64,000 nt of DNA from Bradyrhizobium xenonodulans. GTDB lineage: Bacteria > Pseudomonadota > Alphaproteobacteria > Rhizobiales > Xanthobacteraceae. Position 1 is the first letter of the stretch. Each line of letters opens with the position of its first letter. Position numbers and translations under genes: made by a program. Below, piece by piece: positions 17,005-25,820 of the stretch. The notes below the pieces were generated by a model, which had not been told where the DNA came from, ran no database searches, and saw only the letters and a list, made by a program, of their open reading frames with translations. Location of the stretch: positions 7,718,501 through 7,782,500 of the forward strand of contig NZ_CP089391.1 of NCBI RefSeq assembly GCF_027594865.1, in the 5' to 3' direction.

Positions 17005-17187
17005 TTATTCCTCGCCGTCCGCTTCGTCGTCGCGGCCGGGGATGACGTAGGAGCCTTTCAGCCAGCGGTTCAAATCGACATCGCGGCAGCGCGAGGAGCA
17101 GAACGGGCGGGTGGCCTCGGACTGCGGCTTGCCGCAGATCGGGCAGGTTTTGAGCGGCCCGGCGGGCTTTTTGACCTGGTCGTCCAT
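17005..17187 (-). CDS. yacG: DNA gyrase inhibitor YacG
   Basis: A 60-residue zinc-ribbon protein with C15-x2-C18 and C30-x3-C34 (TCPICGKP and PFCSSRCRDVDL), followed by the conserved DLNRWL and an acidic tail. YacG binds GyrB and blocks DNA binding by gyrase in the studied Escherichia coli protein. The length is normal for the family. It is the last gene of the leftward hisD-maf run, about 150 bases after maf. Confidence 0.93.
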   Translation of the reverse strand: MDDQVKKPAGPLKTCPICGKPQSEATRPFCSSRCRDVDLNRWLKGSYVIPGRDDEADGEE

Positions 17188-17337
17188 GATATCGGCGGCT
17201 TACAAGGGATGAGAGAGTTCAAGAGCCTGTCGGCGAAGCGGTTCCCCGGCCGGCAACGCATGCGCTCGCCCCAGGGGTCCGGTGGGCCCATTCTACTGTG
17301 CATCGGGCTGTTTTCGAGATTTTTGTCGAGCCGGCGC

Positions 17338-17967
17338 TCACACCGCAGTGGCGTTGAGCCAGCCGAAGCGGATCGGAAAGCCTTCGCCGCCGAGCAGCGT
17401 GGTGGTCTCGTAGAGCGGCAGGCCGACAACGTTGGTATAGGACCCCACCATCTTCACCACGAAGGAGCCGGCGATGCCCTGCACGGCATAGCCGCCGGCT
17501 TTGCCGCGCCATTCGCCCGAGCCGATATAGGCCTGGATGTCGTCTTCCGAGAGGCGCTTGAAGCGGACGCGGGTCTCGACCAGGCGCTGGCGGAAGGCCT
17601 CGCGCGGCGTGACGAGGGTGATCGCGGTGTAGACGCGGTGGTTGCGGCCCGACAGCAGCCGCAGGCACTGCGCGGCTTCGTCCACCAGATTGGCCTTGGG
17701 CAGGATGCGGCGACCGACCGCCACAACCGTGTCGGCGGAGAGGATGAAGGCGCCCCGAAGCTCGTCGTCGAGCTGCACCGATTTGAGCGCCGCATCGGCC
17801 TTGGCCCGCGCGAGACGGTTGGCGCAGGCGCGCGGCAGCTCGCCCCGCTTCGGCGTCTCGTCGACGTCGGCCGGCCGGAGCGCGTCCGGCTCGATGCCGG
17901 CCTGGTTGAGCAGCGACAGGCGACGCGGCGAACCGGAGGCAAGTACGAATTTGGGGCGGCCGAGCAT
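17338..17967 (-). CDS. maf: Maf family nucleoside-triphosphate pyrophosphatase
   Basis: A 209-residue protein beginning [20 protein letters not shown], the Maf signature, with the central [11 protein letters not shown] motif and a C-terminal [11 protein letters not shown] segment. Maf proteins hydrolyse non-canonical or modified nucleoside triphosphates to monophosphate and pyrophosphate and have been linked to septation arrest. The order maf-yacG is conserved in related bacteria. The 155-base gap to the upstream phosphatase gene contains no infA, which in several alphaproteobacteria lies at this spot. Confidence 0.93.
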   Translation of the reverse strand: MLGRPKFVLASGSPRRLSLLNQAGIEPDALRPADVDETPKRGELPRACANRLARAKADAALKSVQLDDELRGAFILSADTVVAVGRRILPKANLVDEAAQCLRLLSGRNHRVYTAITLVTPREAFRQRLVETRVRFKRLSEDDIQAYIGSGEWRGKAGGYAVQGIAGSFVVKMVGSYTNVVGLPLYETTTLLGGEGFPIRFGWLNATAV

Positions 17968-18122
17968 CAGGTGATTTGGGGATGAAGCAGGGGGTGAATT
18001 GCGCGCGGAACCTATCGGACGGGGGCTGATTTCACAACCCGGGAACCCGGACTTTGCTGATTCGAAGCTTCCAACATGCGTGTGCCCTCAGTCTGTGACG
18101 CGGGTGTTACGCCCTCCCAGTG

Positions 18123-18590
18123 CTACCCGCTTGCAGCCCCCACCTTCGCAAAGCGTCTGCGGATGCGCATCAGGAGCTGGTCGCAGACCTCGCGGTAGGC
18201 GGCGAGCTTCTGGTCGCGGCTGCCTTCGATGGTGGTGGGATCCTGCGTCGGCCAGTATTCGACGTCGGCGGCGAGCGTGCGGGTCAGCTCCAGCGCCTTG
18301 TGGTGCGCTTCCGGCGAGAGCGTGATGATGAGGTCGAAATTCAGCCCCTCCCAGTCCTCCAGCTCCTCGAAGGTCTGCGGCTTGTGAACGGAGATGTCCT
18401 GGCCGAGCTCGGCCATCACGCTGACCGCGAAGGGATCGAGCTCGCCGCGCCTGGCGCCGGCCGACTTCACGTAGAGGCCTTGCGGAAACATGTGCCGCAG
18501 CAGGCTCTCGGCCATCGGCGAGCGCACGCTGTTCATCGCACAGGCGAACAGCACCGATTGCGGATCGCGTGCGCGTGGGGGCGCAGCCAT
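18123..18590 (-). CDS. Low-molecular-weight phosphatase family protein
   Basis: A 155-residue protein with the P-loop C17-x5-R23-S (CAMNSVRSP) of low-molecular-weight tyrosine phosphatases and arsenate reductases, and a late WPTQDPTT containing the candidate general-acid aspartate. It could dephosphorylate protein tyrosine or reduce arsenate; the loop sequence without the usual glycine-asparagine-cysteine does not settle which. It follows the UPF0262 gene after a 72-base gap in a leftward cluster starting with DUF2948 and hisD. Confidence 0.85.
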   Translation of the reverse strand: MAAPPRARDPQSVLFACAMNSVRSPMAESLLRHMFPQGLYVKSAGARRGELDPFAVSVMAELGQDISVHKPQTFEELEDWEGLNFDLIITLSPEAHHKALELTRTLAADVEYWPTQDPTTIEGSRDQKLAAYREVCDQLLMRIRRRFAKVGAASG

Positions 18591-18662
18591 CCGCGTTTAA
18601 CCTCTTTTGATAGAGGGCATGGCCTTGTCGGAAAACCGCTGCACACTTTTCCGGGCCATGCC

Positions 18663-19160
18663 CTAACCCTTCCAGTGCAGGACAGTGATGAGCGTGAACA
18701 GCCGGCGCGAGGTCTCGAAATCGACCCGCACCTTGCCCTTCAGCCGCTCCTGCAGCGTGCGCGATCCTTCGTCATGGATGCCGCGGCGGCCCATGTCGAT
18801 GGCCTCGATCTTGTCCGGAGTCGCGGTGCGGATCGCCTGGTAGTAGCTGTCGCAGATCATGAAATAGTCCTTCACGATCCGCCGGAACGGCGTCAGCGAC
18901 AGCAGATGCGCGACCACGGGCGTGCCGTCCTCGCGGCGGATGTCGAACATCAGCCGGCTGCCGGTGATGCCGATATGCAGCGTGAACGGCCCCTTCCCGT
19001 CCGCGCCCTCGGGCGCAAACAAATTCTGCTCGATCAGATCATAGATCGCGATCGCGCGCTCATGCTCGATGTCGGGCCCGGAACGGCCGATCGAGTCCTC
19101 GTCGAGCGTGACGCCCACGATGCGGTTCTGCGAGTCGTCCTGTTCGGGCAGCTCTGTCAT
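18663..19160 (-). CDS. UPF0262 family protein
   Basis: A 165-residue protein typical of the alphaproteobacterial UPF0262 family, with [15 protein letters not shown] near the N-terminus and a conserved middle containing [19 protein letters not shown]. No function is established. Its ATG overlaps the hisD stop by four bases (ATGA), so it is translated together with hisD, as is usual in Rhizobiales. The longer frame to 19268 only reflects readthrough of the hisD region and was not used. Confidence 0.92.
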   Translation of the reverse strand: MTELPEQDDSQNRIVGVTLDEDSIGRSGPDIEHERAIAIYDLIEQNLFAPEGADGKGPFTLHIGITGSRLMFDIRREDGTPVVAHLLSLTPFRRIVKDYFMICDSYYQAIRTATPDKIEAIDMGRRGIHDEGSRTLQERLKGKVRVDFETSRRLFTLITVLHWKG

Positions 19161-20452
19161 GACAGATTGAGGCGCAATCCAATCGAGCGCGAATGAGCGT
19201 CCAGCCCCTCCGCTTGTCCGAGCGTCATCGCGGCAGGTCCCAGCGCACGCAGCTGGTCCGGGCCGCATTTCAGGATCGAGGTGCGCTTCATGAAATCGGC
19301 GACCCCGAGGCCCGAGGAGAATCGCGCCGAGCGCGCCGTCGGCAGCACGTGGTTGGAGCCGCCGACATAGTCGCCGATCGCCTCGGGCGTATGCGCGCCG
19401 AGGAAGACGGCGCCGGCGTTGCGGATCTTTGCGGCGAGCGCGTCGGGATCGGTGGTCATGATCTCGAGATGCTCGGCGGCGATCGCGTCCGCGAGCGGAA
19501 TGGCGTCGGCCAGAGTCTTCACCATGATGATGGCGCCGAAATCGGCCCAGGAGCGACCTGCGATTTCCGCGCGCGGCAGCGTCTTGAGCTGCGCTTCGAC
19601 CGCCTTTTCGACGTCGGCGGCAAGGCGCGCGGAGTCGGTGATCAGGATCGATTGCGCGCTGGCATCGTGCTCGGCCTGCGCCAGCAAATCAGCGGCGATC
19701 CAGTCGGCATTGCCGGTGTCGTCGGCGATGACCAGCACCTCGGAGGGACCGGCGATCATGTCGATGCCGACCTTGCCGAACACCAGCCGCTTGGCGGCGG
19801 CGACATAGGCATTGCCGGGGCCGACGATCTTTGCGACCGGCGCGATCGTCGCGGTGCCATGCGCGAGCGCGGCCACGGCCTGCGCACCGCCGACACGATA
19901 GATCTCGCTGACGCCGCCGAGATGTGCGGCCGCCAGCACCAGCGGATTGAGCTTGCCGTCGGGCGAGGGCACCACCATCACCAGACGCGCCACGCCGGCG
20001 ACTTTTGCCGGCACCGCATTCATCAGCACCGAGGACGGATAGGCCGCGGTACCGCCGGGCACGTAGAGGCCGGCGGATTCGATCGCGGTGTAGCGCCAGC
20101 CGAGCTCGACGCCGAGCGGATCGGTGAAGCGCTCGTCCTTCGGCATCTGGCGGCGGTGATAGGTCTCGATGCGGTCGCGCGCGAGTTTCAGCGCATCCAG
20201 CGTCGCGGCATCGCAGGCCTTTACCGCGGCGTCGATCTCGGCGGCGGTGATGCGCAGGCCGGATGCATCCAGCGTCAAGCGGTCGAACTTCGCCGTCGCC
20301 TCGAGCAGGGCCGCATCGCCGCGCTTCGCCACATCGTCGACGATGGCGCGCGCGGCGGCCTCGACGTCGGCCGATACCTCGCGCTTGGCGGCGAGGAAGG
20401 CCGCGAATCGCTGGGAAAAATCGGCACTGCTGCGGTCGAGACGAACGGGCAT
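19157..20452 (-). CDS. hisD: Histidinol dehydrogenase
   Basis: A 431-residue enzyme that oxidises L-histidinol to L-histidine in two NAD-dependent steps, the end of histidine synthesis. Characteristic segments are [47 protein letters not shown], the zinc-site [12 protein letters not shown] and [22 protein letters not shown] at 20452 (MPVRLD) was chosen as in family members; the open frame upstream to 20536 is probably untranslated. It follows DUF2948 and overlaps the UPF0262 gene downstream. Confidence 0.97.
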   Translation of the reverse strand: MPVRLDRSSADFSQRFAAFLAAKREVSADVEAAARAIVDDVAKRGDAALLEATAKFDRLTLDASGLRITAAEIDAAVKACDAATLDALKLARDRIETYHRRQMPKDERFTDPLGVELGWRYTAIESAGLYVPGGTAAYPSSVLMNAVPAKVAGVARLVMVVPSPDGKLNPLVLAAAHLGGVSEIYRVGGAQAVAALAHGTATIAPVAKIVGPGNAYVAAAKRLVFGKVGIDMIAGPSEVLVIADDTGNADWIAADLLAQAEHDASAQSILITDSARLAADVEKAVEAQLKTLPRAEIAGRSWADFGAIIMVKTLADAIPLADAIAAEHLEIMTTDPDALAAKIRNAGAVFLGAHTPEAIGDYVGGSNHVLPTARSARFSSGLGVADFMKRTSILKCGPDQLRALGPAAMTLGQAEGLDAHSRSIGLRLNLS

Positions 20453-20596
20453 TTTCGGCTTGGCTTCCGGCTGGTCTTTGGGGCGGATTGGCGTACCCGG
20501 CCCCTGCTCAATGGCGCGGCGGGGAAGCTGCGTCAACCCTCGCAGGGTGCCGTTCCGGCAGGAGCCCGAGCCGGTTGGGTTGGTATACAGGCAACC

Positions 20597-21046
20597 TCAC
20601 GCCTCCCCCTCGATCCCCGGTCCCGTTCCCAGTTGGTCCGCCCCCAGATCGGTCAGCTCGCATTCCAGGCATTCGACATCGAGGCGGATGGCGCCGCCCT
20701 GGGCGAACAGCAGCAGAGCGCTGCCGCCGGGCTCCTCGTCGCGGCCATCCTGGGGGTGAAACTCGATGCCGACGAGGTCCAGCACCTTGTCCGGCGCGCC
20801 GAGGTCGATGTTGCGCGATTTGCAGGCGAGCACGCGGTCGAAGCGGAGTGCGGCGACCAGCCGGCGCGGCTCGGCCTCGCCGTCCAGCGTCTGCTCCCAG
20901 TCCAGCCGGCTCATGCCGACCACCAGCCGCTTCTCGCTCTGCCGCCAGACGATATCGGCGGCCTGGACGCGGGCGTCCTGCACATGGGTCGAGATCACGG
21001 CGAGGTCGTCGGCGTCGAGCGCGATCAGCTTGAGCTGGGGAGACAT
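20597..21046 (-). CDS. DUF2948 family protein
   Basis: A 149-residue protein beginning MSPQLKLIALDADDLAVIST, the N-terminus of DUF2948, with WRQSEKRLVVGMSRLDWE and RFDRVLACKSRNID further on. The function is unknown, but the gene is regularly found upstream of hisD in this bacterial group, as here (144-base gap). AGGAG lies upstream of ATG at 21046. Confidence 0.88.
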   Translation of the reverse strand: MSPQLKLIALDADDLAVISTHVQDARVQAADIVWRQSEKRLVVGMSRLDWEQTLDGEAEPRRLVAALRFDRVLACKSRNIDLGAPDKVLDLVGIEFHPQDGRDEEPGGSALLLFAQGGAIRLDVECLECELTDLGADQLGTGPGIEGEA

Positions 21047-21125
21047 CACCGGTACTTCTCCTCGAGGGCGGATACGGCTCAACGCGCGCGGCCACGGAAA
21101 TTTCCCTGACTAACGGTCCGGCCGG

Positions 21126-21785
21126 CTAGAGGCTATTGATATCCTCCATCTCCAGCACCTTCCGCGGGTACCCCTCGCGGGCGACGTGGATCATGGCCCG
21201 GCCGATCTGCTCGGTCGAGGTGACGAGCCGCGGCGAGATCCGGCGCAGCACCGACCACAGCGGCCAGCTCACGTCGTAGACGGCCTGCACCCAGGCGGTC
21301 TTGGAGCGGGCGCCGTGCAGCGGCTGGATCGCGCCGGGCCGGAACATGTAGGCCCCCTTGAACGGCAGCTTGAGCAGGTCGTTCTCGGTCTTGCCCTTGA
21401 TCCGCGCCCACATCCGCGAGCCCTGCTCGGTGGAATCGGTGCCGGCCCCGGTGACATAGGTGAATGTCATCTGAGGATTCAGCCGCGCCAGCGTCGTCGC
21501 AGCGGCCAGCGTGATGTCGTAGGTGAGATGGCGATAGCGCTCCTCGCTCATGCCGATCGAGGAGACGCCGAGGCAGAAAAAGCAGGCATCGAAGCCGGTG
21601 AGCTGCGCTTCGATCGCCGAATAGTTCGTGAAATCGCCGTGTGTAATCTCGGTGAGCTTGGCGTTGCGCACGCCGGTCGGGCTGCGGCCCACCGCAACCA
21701 CGCGCTCGATGCCGGGATCGATCAGGCACTCGCGCAGCACTCCCTGCCCGACCATGCCGGTCGCGCCGAAGATGATGACTCGCAT
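21126..21785 (-). CDS. NAD(P)-binding epimerase/reductase-like protein
   Basis: A 219-residue Rossmann protein starting MRVIIFGATGMVGQGVLREC, with the GxxGxxG dinucleotide site at residues 8-14 and a later TYVTGAGTDSTEQG segment typical of atypical short-chain dehydrogenases resembling NmrA or HTATIP2-type oxidoreductases. The substrate is unknown. It lies 26 bases downstream of the larger short-chain dehydrogenase, so the two probably share a promoter controlled by the divergent TetR regulator. Confidence 0.82.
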   Translation of the reverse strand: MRVIIFGATGMVGQGVLRECLIDPGIERVVAVGRSPTGVRNAKLTEITHGDFTNYSAIEAQLTGFDACFFCLGVSSIGMSEERYRHLTYDITLAAATTLARLNPQMTFTYVTGAGTDSTEQGSRMWARIKGKTENDLLKLPFKGAYMFRPGAIQPLHGARSKTAWVQAVYDVSWPLWSVLRRISPRLVTSTEQIGRAMIHVAREGYPRKVLEMEDINSL

Positions 21786-21811
21786 CGGAACGTCCCCAAC
21801 AGCGTCGCGGC

Positions 21812-22750
21812 TCATGCGGCGGCCGCGATCTCGTCGAAGGATACACCGGTCAGCGTCGCCGAGACATCCCACAGCATCGCTGCGGCGGCGAAATCCTTCG
21901 CCTGCCGCATGATCCTCGCAGCCACGGGCGGCCCCTTCAATTCGTAGAACCAGTTCGGACCGTAATAGCCGCCGGGCTCGGCGGCCGGCGAGGTCGCGGC
22001 GAACAGGGTCGGCAGCGCGCCCTCGGCGGCGGACTGGCTGATCAAGGGCTGGAGCCAGCGGCTCACACGCGACTGGAAGGAGCGCGTGCCCGGGCCGTTC
22101 GGAATGAGATCGGTGCGCGCGTAGCCGGGATGGGCGGCAAGGCTCGTCAGTCCCCAGCCGGCGGCGAGGCTGCGACGCTGCAATTCCAGCGCAAACATCA
22201 GCATCGCCAGCTTGGACTGGCAGTAGGCCCGCCACGGACGATAGGAATGCTTGGCTTGCAGATCGTCGAAATTGATCGCGCCGGAGCGGTGCGCGAGGCT
22301 GGACAGATTGACGACGCGCGCGGCCTTGGCGCGACGAAGCTGCGGCAGCAGGCGCGCCGTCAGCGCGTAATGGCCGAGATAATTGGTGCCGAGCTGCATC
22401 TCGAAACCATCCTCGGTCTGCTGCCGCTTCGGCAGCGCCATCACGCCGGCATTGTTGACGAGGAGGTCGAGCTGCTCGTTGCTGGCGGCGAAGCGCCTGG
22501 TAAAATCGGCGACGGAGGCAAGGCTGGCGAGGTCGAGATGCTCGTAGGCGATCAAGGCGTTGGGAAACCGCTCGCAAATGCCCTCGATCGCCCGCAGGCC
22601 CTTTGCGTCGTTGCGCCCGGTGAGTATGACAATGGCACCGGCGCCCGCCAGCGCCATCGCCGTCTCATAGCCGAGGCCGCCCGTCGCCCCCGTAATGACG
22701 ACGGTTTTGCCGCTGAGAGAGGGGATGTCTGCCGTGCTCCAGTCGGTCAT
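21812..22750 (-). CDS. Short-chain dehydrogenase/reductase (retinol-dehydrogenase-like)
   Basis: A 312-residue SDR with the NAD(P) site TGATGGLGYE (residues 20-29), VNNAGVM, and the catalytic Tyr-x3-Lys in YCQSKLAML. The extra C-terminal length and GYARTDLIPNG resemble the RDH/WW-oxidoreductase-like branch. The true substrate is not visible. The gene is the first of a leftward pair and is divergent from a TetR regulator; a 13-bp palindrome lies between them, so control by that repressor is likely. Confidence 0.88.
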   Translation of the reverse strand: MTDWSTADIPSLSGKTVVITGATGGLGYETAMALAGAGAIVILTGRNDAKGLRAIEGICERFPNALIAYEHLDLASLASVADFTRRFAASNEQLDLLVNNAGVMALPKRQQTEDGFEMQLGTNYLGHYALTARLLPQLRRAKAARVVNLSSLAHRSGAINFDDLQAKHSYRPWRAYCQSKLAMLMFALELQRRSLAAGWGLTSLAAHPGYARTDLIPNGPGTRSFQSRVSRWLQPLISQSAAEGALPTLFAATSPAAEPGGYYGPNWFYELKGPPVAARIMRQAKDFAAAAMLWDVSATLTGVSFDEIAAAA

Positions 22751-22799
22751 ACCATGTCTCCGTTCGGGGCTGGAATGAGGCCCGCGGCCTGTCTAAATG

Positions 22800-22812
22800 T
22801 GCACTGAGTGCA
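22800..22812. promoter_or_regulatory. Candidate TetR operator (13-bp palindrome)
   Basis: TGCACTGAGTGCA is a perfect palindrome with 6-bp arms around a central G. It sits 50 bases upstream of the short-chain dehydrogenase start and 23 bases upstream of the regulator start, where a TetR-type repressor controlling both directions would bind. Confidence 0.55.
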
Positions 22813-22834
22813 ACTTTGCAAGAGGTGAAACAAT

Positions 22835-23464
22835 TTGAAGGCTTCGAAGGTTGCCCGGAAATTGCCCGCGGACGGAAAATCCCCCGATGTCACCGGCTTG
22901 CGCCAGCGCAAGCGGCAGGAGACCCGCGCGCGGCTGACCCGGGCGGCGATGGCGCTGTTCCTGGAGCGCGGCTTCGAGGCCACGACCATCGACGACATCG
23001 CGGTCGCGGCGGATGTGTCGCGCCGCAGCTTCTTCCATTATTTCGCGTCCAAGGAGGACGTCGTCGCCGCCTGGCAGGAGGGCGCAGCGGCTGCGTTGGT
23101 CGCCGAGATCATCGCGCGGCCTGCGGGCGAATCCATGCTGACCGCGGCCGAGAATGCGATCGCCGGAGCAATCAAGCGGATCGATCCGGCGGAAGCTGCG
23201 GCCATGTCGCGGCTCAAGCGCGACAACCCGGCGCTGCAGGCGCGCGACCAGCTCAAATACGAGAAGCTCGAGCGCGCTCTGGCCGAAGGGCTCGCCCAGC
23301 GCGCCCGAACCAAATCGGACAGGCTGAAGGCCCGCCTCGTCGCCATGATCGCCACCGGCGCGATGCGCGTCGGCGGCGAGAGCTGGATCGGCGAAGGTGC
23401 GCGGGAGAAGCCGGAGGTCTTCGTGAAGCGCACCTTCGACGCGATCAGGGCGATCTTGAAATAG
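22835..23464 (+). CDS. TetR/AcrR family transcriptional regulator
   Basis: A 209-residue regulator. The N-terminal helix-turn-helix lies at residues 28-72 (LTRAAMALFLERGFEATTIDDIAVAADVS split by RRSFFHYFASKED), the standard TetR DNA-binding pattern; the C-terminal domain is an all-helical ligand pocket. Translation appears to start at TTG 22835, with AGAGG about ten bases upstream. It is divergent from the short-chain dehydrogenase pair and probably represses it; the inducer is unknown. Confidence 0.9.
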   Translation: MKASKVARKLPADGKSPDVTGLRQRKRQETRARLTRAAMALFLERGFEATTIDDIAVAADVSRRSFFHYFASKEDVVAAWQEGAAAALVAEIIARPAGESMLTAAENAIAGAIKRIDPAEAAAMSRLKRDNPALQARDQLKYEKLERALAEGLAQRARTKSDRLKARLVAMIATGAMRVGGESWIGEGAREKPEVFVKRTFDAIRAILK

Positions 23465-23492
23465 CGCTCTTCCCTCTCCCTTGCGGGAGTGT

Positions 23493-23584
23493 CGTAGGGT
23501 GGGCAAAGCGAAGCGTGCCCACCACCTCTTGCGGGGTTGGATCGATGGTGGGCACGGCGCAAGTGCGCCTTTGCCCACCCTACG
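23493..23584. repeat. 92-bp intergenic inverted repeat (family 1, copy A)
   Basis: A long imperfect hairpin: CGTAGGGTGGGCAAAGCGAA on the left and TTTGCCCACCCTACG on the right, with an inner stem GTGCCCA/TGGGCAC. A copy of the same length and outer arms lies at 51200-51291. These are dispersed intergenic palindromes of the REP kind, here between convergent genes, where they may also act as bidirectional terminators. Confidence 0.8.
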
Positions 23585-23611
23585 ATCCCGGTCTCGCGGA
23601 GAGAGACCGCC

Positions 23612-24436
23612 TCATTCCTTGAAAAATGCCAGCAGGTCCGCGTTGATGGTTTCGGCGTGCGTGGTCGGCATGCCGTGCGGAAAGCCCTTGTAGGTCTTCA
23701 GCGTGCCGTTCTTGAGCAGCTTGGCCGACAGCGGCGCGGAATCGGCGTAGGGCACGATCTGGTCGTCGTCGCCGTGCATCACCAGCACGGGCACATTGAT
23801 CTTCTTGAGGTCCTCGGTGAAGTCGGTCTGCGAGAACGCGACGACGCCGTCGTAATGCGCTTTCGCACCGCCCATCATGCCCTGGCGCCACCAGTTCTGG
23901 ATCACCGCTTCCGACGGCTTTGCACCGGGACGGTTGTAGCCGTAGAACGGGCCGGCGGGGAGATCGCGATAGAATTGCGTGCGGCTGGCGGCGAGCTGGG
24001 CCTGGAGGCCGTCGAACACGCTCTTTGGCAGGCCGCCGGGATTGGCCGCGGTCTGCACCATCAGCGGCGGCACCGCGGAGAGGATTGCGGCCTTCGCCAC
24101 GCGGCTCTCGCCGTGACGCGCGATGTAGTGCACCACTTCGCCGCCGCCGGTGGAATGGCCGACATGGATGGCGTTCTTGAGGTCGAGATGCGCCGTCAGC
24201 GCGGCGAGATCGTCGGCATAATGATCCATGTCGTGACCATCGGAGACCTGCGCCGAACGGCCGTGGCCGCGGCGGTCATGGGCGATGACGCGATAGCCCT
24301 TCGCGACGAAGAACAGCATCTGCGCGTCCCAGTCGTCGGCCGAGAGCGGCCAGCCATGGCTGAACACGATCGGCTGGCCACTGCCCCAGTCCTTGTAAAA
24401 GATCTCGACGCCGTCTTTGGTGGTGATGGTGGGCAT
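23612..24436 (-). CDS. Alpha/beta hydrolase (non-heme chloroperoxidase-like)
   Basis: A 274-residue alpha/beta hydrolase with [11 protein letters not shown], the nucleophile elbow GHSTGGGE, the acid in [11 protein letters not shown] and the late histidine in [11 protein letters not shown]. The overall sequence fits the cofactor-free haloperoxidase/esterase group. Such enzymes hydrolyse esters or perhydrolyse small acids; the physiological substrate is unknown. ATG at 24436 ([18 protein letters not shown]) is the family start; the frame upstream to 24532 lacks homology. It stands alone, leftward. Confidence 0.92.
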   Translation of the reverse strand: MPTITTKDGVEIFYKDWGSGQPIVFSHGWPLSADDWDAQMLFFVAKGYRVIAHDRRGHGRSAQVSDGHDMDHYADDLAALTAHLDLKNAIHVGHSTGGGEVVHYIARHGESRVAKAAILSAVPPLMVQTAANPGGLPKSVFDGLQAQLAASRTQFYRDLPAGPFYGYNRPGAKPSEAVIQNWWRQGMMGGAKAHYDGVVAFSQTDFTEDLKKINVPVLVMHGDDDQIVPYADSAPLSAKLLKNGTLKTYKGFPHGMPTTHAETINADLLAFFKE

Positions 24437-24559
24437 GGACTGCTCTCTTTCGATGAAAACGTGGCACGCGAACGAGCACGCGCCGATGATCCGCAGATGG
24501 TGATGCGACGTCCGCAATGCGATGCCTCGCATCGATCCGGAACGTTGAGAATCGTGTGA

Positions 24560-25069
24560 TCAGGCAAATGCCATCGGCCTGAAGCGGCGCCAGGCACCGA
24601 TGGTCAGCACCACGAAGAACACCAGCACGACGCCCTGCACCACGGCGAAGACGGGGCCCGACGGCGGTGCCGGCGGCACCGCGGGTGCGAGCGCGGCGAG
24701 CGCCGGCACCTTCAGGAACGACTGGATCACCAGCACGAAGACGTTGAAATAGAGCGAGATCATCGCGGTCACGATGTAGACCGGCCGCCAGACGCCCGCG
24801 AGCTTCATGCCGTAGAGCGCGACGCAGGCGATCGCGAGCAGCACCAGCGAGATGATGCCGATGATGTGCGAGGGCAGCAGCTCCTCGAACGGAAACAGGA
24901 AGCCGGTGGCGCTGGTGAGGATCGTGAAAGCTAAGAAGATCGCGGTGAGGCGCGGCATCGGCTTGGAGCCGAGCAGGCCGAACATCACGACGAGGCCGGC
25001 GGCGATGGCGATCAGGCTGATGATGACATGGACCATCGTGAAGGCGGGCAGGCTCAATCCGAGCATCAT
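24560..25069 (-). CDS. Four-helix membrane protein of unknown function
   Basis: A 169-residue protein with four or five hydrophobic segments (for example VHVIISLIAIAAGLVVMFGL and IIGIISLVLLAIACVALYGM) and a proline-rich loop (VPPAPPSGP) before the last helix. No catalytic motif is visible. Start ATG-ATG at 25069/25066 follows GGAGAGAG. It lies 123 bases upstream of the hydrolase gene, on the same strand. I can only call it an integral membrane protein. Confidence 0.72.
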   Translation of the reverse strand: MMLGLSLPAFTMVHVIISLIAIAAGLVVMFGLLGSKPMPRLTAIFLAFTILTSATGFLFPFEELLPSHIIGIISLVLLAIACVALYGMKLAGVWRPVYIVTAMISLYFNVFVLVIQSFLKVPALAALAPAVPPAPPSGPVFAVVQGVVLVFFVVLTIGAWRRFRPMAFA

Positions 25070-25260
25070 CTCACTCTCTCCATCGGAAAACGGCGAGATG
25101 GTATTACGGCCCTCATCGAATGGCTACACGCAGCAACGTCACAGGCGCTTGCGGAGCCATGCGTCATCGTGCGAATCCGCAAAACGCATGGCTGATTTTT
25201 TTGCACCGCTGTCACAAACGGCGGCAGGCTTTCGACGAAAGTTGAATCGATCGCCGCAAC

Positions 25261-25285
25261 ATCGGCCCGCGCTTGGCGGGCCGAT
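25261..25285 (-). terminator. Hairpin downstream of the EthD gene
   Basis: ATCGGCCCGC and GCGGGCCGAT form a perfect 10-bp stem with a 5-base loop, 11 bases after the end of the EthD gene. There is no clear T tract, so it may be a stabilising hairpin or weak terminator. Confidence 0.5.
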
Positions 25286-25296
25286 GCGAAGCAACG

Positions 25297-25605
25297 TCAG
25301 ACTTCCTTGGTGTCGAAGATCAAGAGGTCGGCGCCGCCGCTCGCGAATTTCGGCACGTCAGCGCCGGTCGCCTTGCCCTCCGGGCTGCCGAATGCCGCCT
25401 GGATGTCGGCCACGCTGTCGAAGGTGAGGATCGCGACGAGATGGATTCCGGAAGGGCCGGCGGGCGAAGCGACCGGTCCCTTGCTGACGGCGTATTTCTT
25501 CAGGCCGGGAAGTTTCTTGGCGAGCGGAATGTGCGTCTCGGCATAGTACTTGTCGAAGGCCTCAACATCCTTTGGCGTTTTGTAGAGCACGACGATTTCA
25601 GCCAT
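25297..25605 (-). CDS. EthD family protein
   Basis: A 102-residue single-domain dimeric alpha-beta barrel protein: MAEIVVLYKTPKDVEAFDKYY followed by HIPLAKKLPGLKKY is the EthD motif. EthD-like proteins are small ferredoxin-fold proteins found with degradation enzymes; the reaction here is unknown. A strong GGGAGGACTAA site precedes ATG at 25605. A hairpin follows the stop. Confidence 0.87.
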   Translation of the reverse strand: MAEIVVLYKTPKDVEAFDKYYAETHIPLAKKLPGLKKYAVSKGPVASPAGPSGIHLVAILTFDSVADIQAAFGSPEGKATGADVPKFASGGADLLIFDTKEV

Positions 25606-25640
25606 TTAGTCCTCCCGTTTGAATCTTGTTCTATGTTGCC

Positions 25641-25751
25641 CCTCATGGTGAGGAGGCGCGTCAGCGCCGTCTCGAACCATGCAGGCCCGGCTCGACGTTC
25701 CGGGCCTTCATCCTTCGAGACGCGCGCCAAGGCGCGCTCCTCAGGATGAGG
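25641..25751. repeat. Dispersed CCTCATGGTGAGGA-type inverted repeat
   Basis: Intergenic sequence that begins CCTCATGGTGAGGA and ends CTCCTCAGGATGAGG, with internal complementary parts (CGTCTCGAACCATGCAGGC, then CATCCTTCGAGACG). It closely resembles interspersed repeats common in Rhizobiales genomes; that recognition is from memory of the pattern. Confidence 0.6.
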
Positions 25752-25777
25752 GGATACTCCGCAGGATGAGGCGCAAT

Positions 25778-25799
25778 GGCAAGTGGCATTCCACTTGCC
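25778..25799 (-). terminator. Hairpin after the fused oxidoreductase gene
   Basis: GGCAAGTGG-CATT-CCACTTGCC, a perfect 9-bp stem with a tetraloop, 22 bases past the stop of the cyclic-nucleotide-binding/reductase fusion. No U-tract follows on the transcribed strand, so termination is only likely. Confidence 0.45.
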
Positions 25800-25820
25800 G
25801 TTCCCTTGCCTTCTGCTTGA

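Noticed and set aside
19193..21109. Rightward 638-residue open frame
   Set aside because: It runs antisense to hisD and DUF2948; composition is that of a GC-rich shadow frame and no domain is visible.
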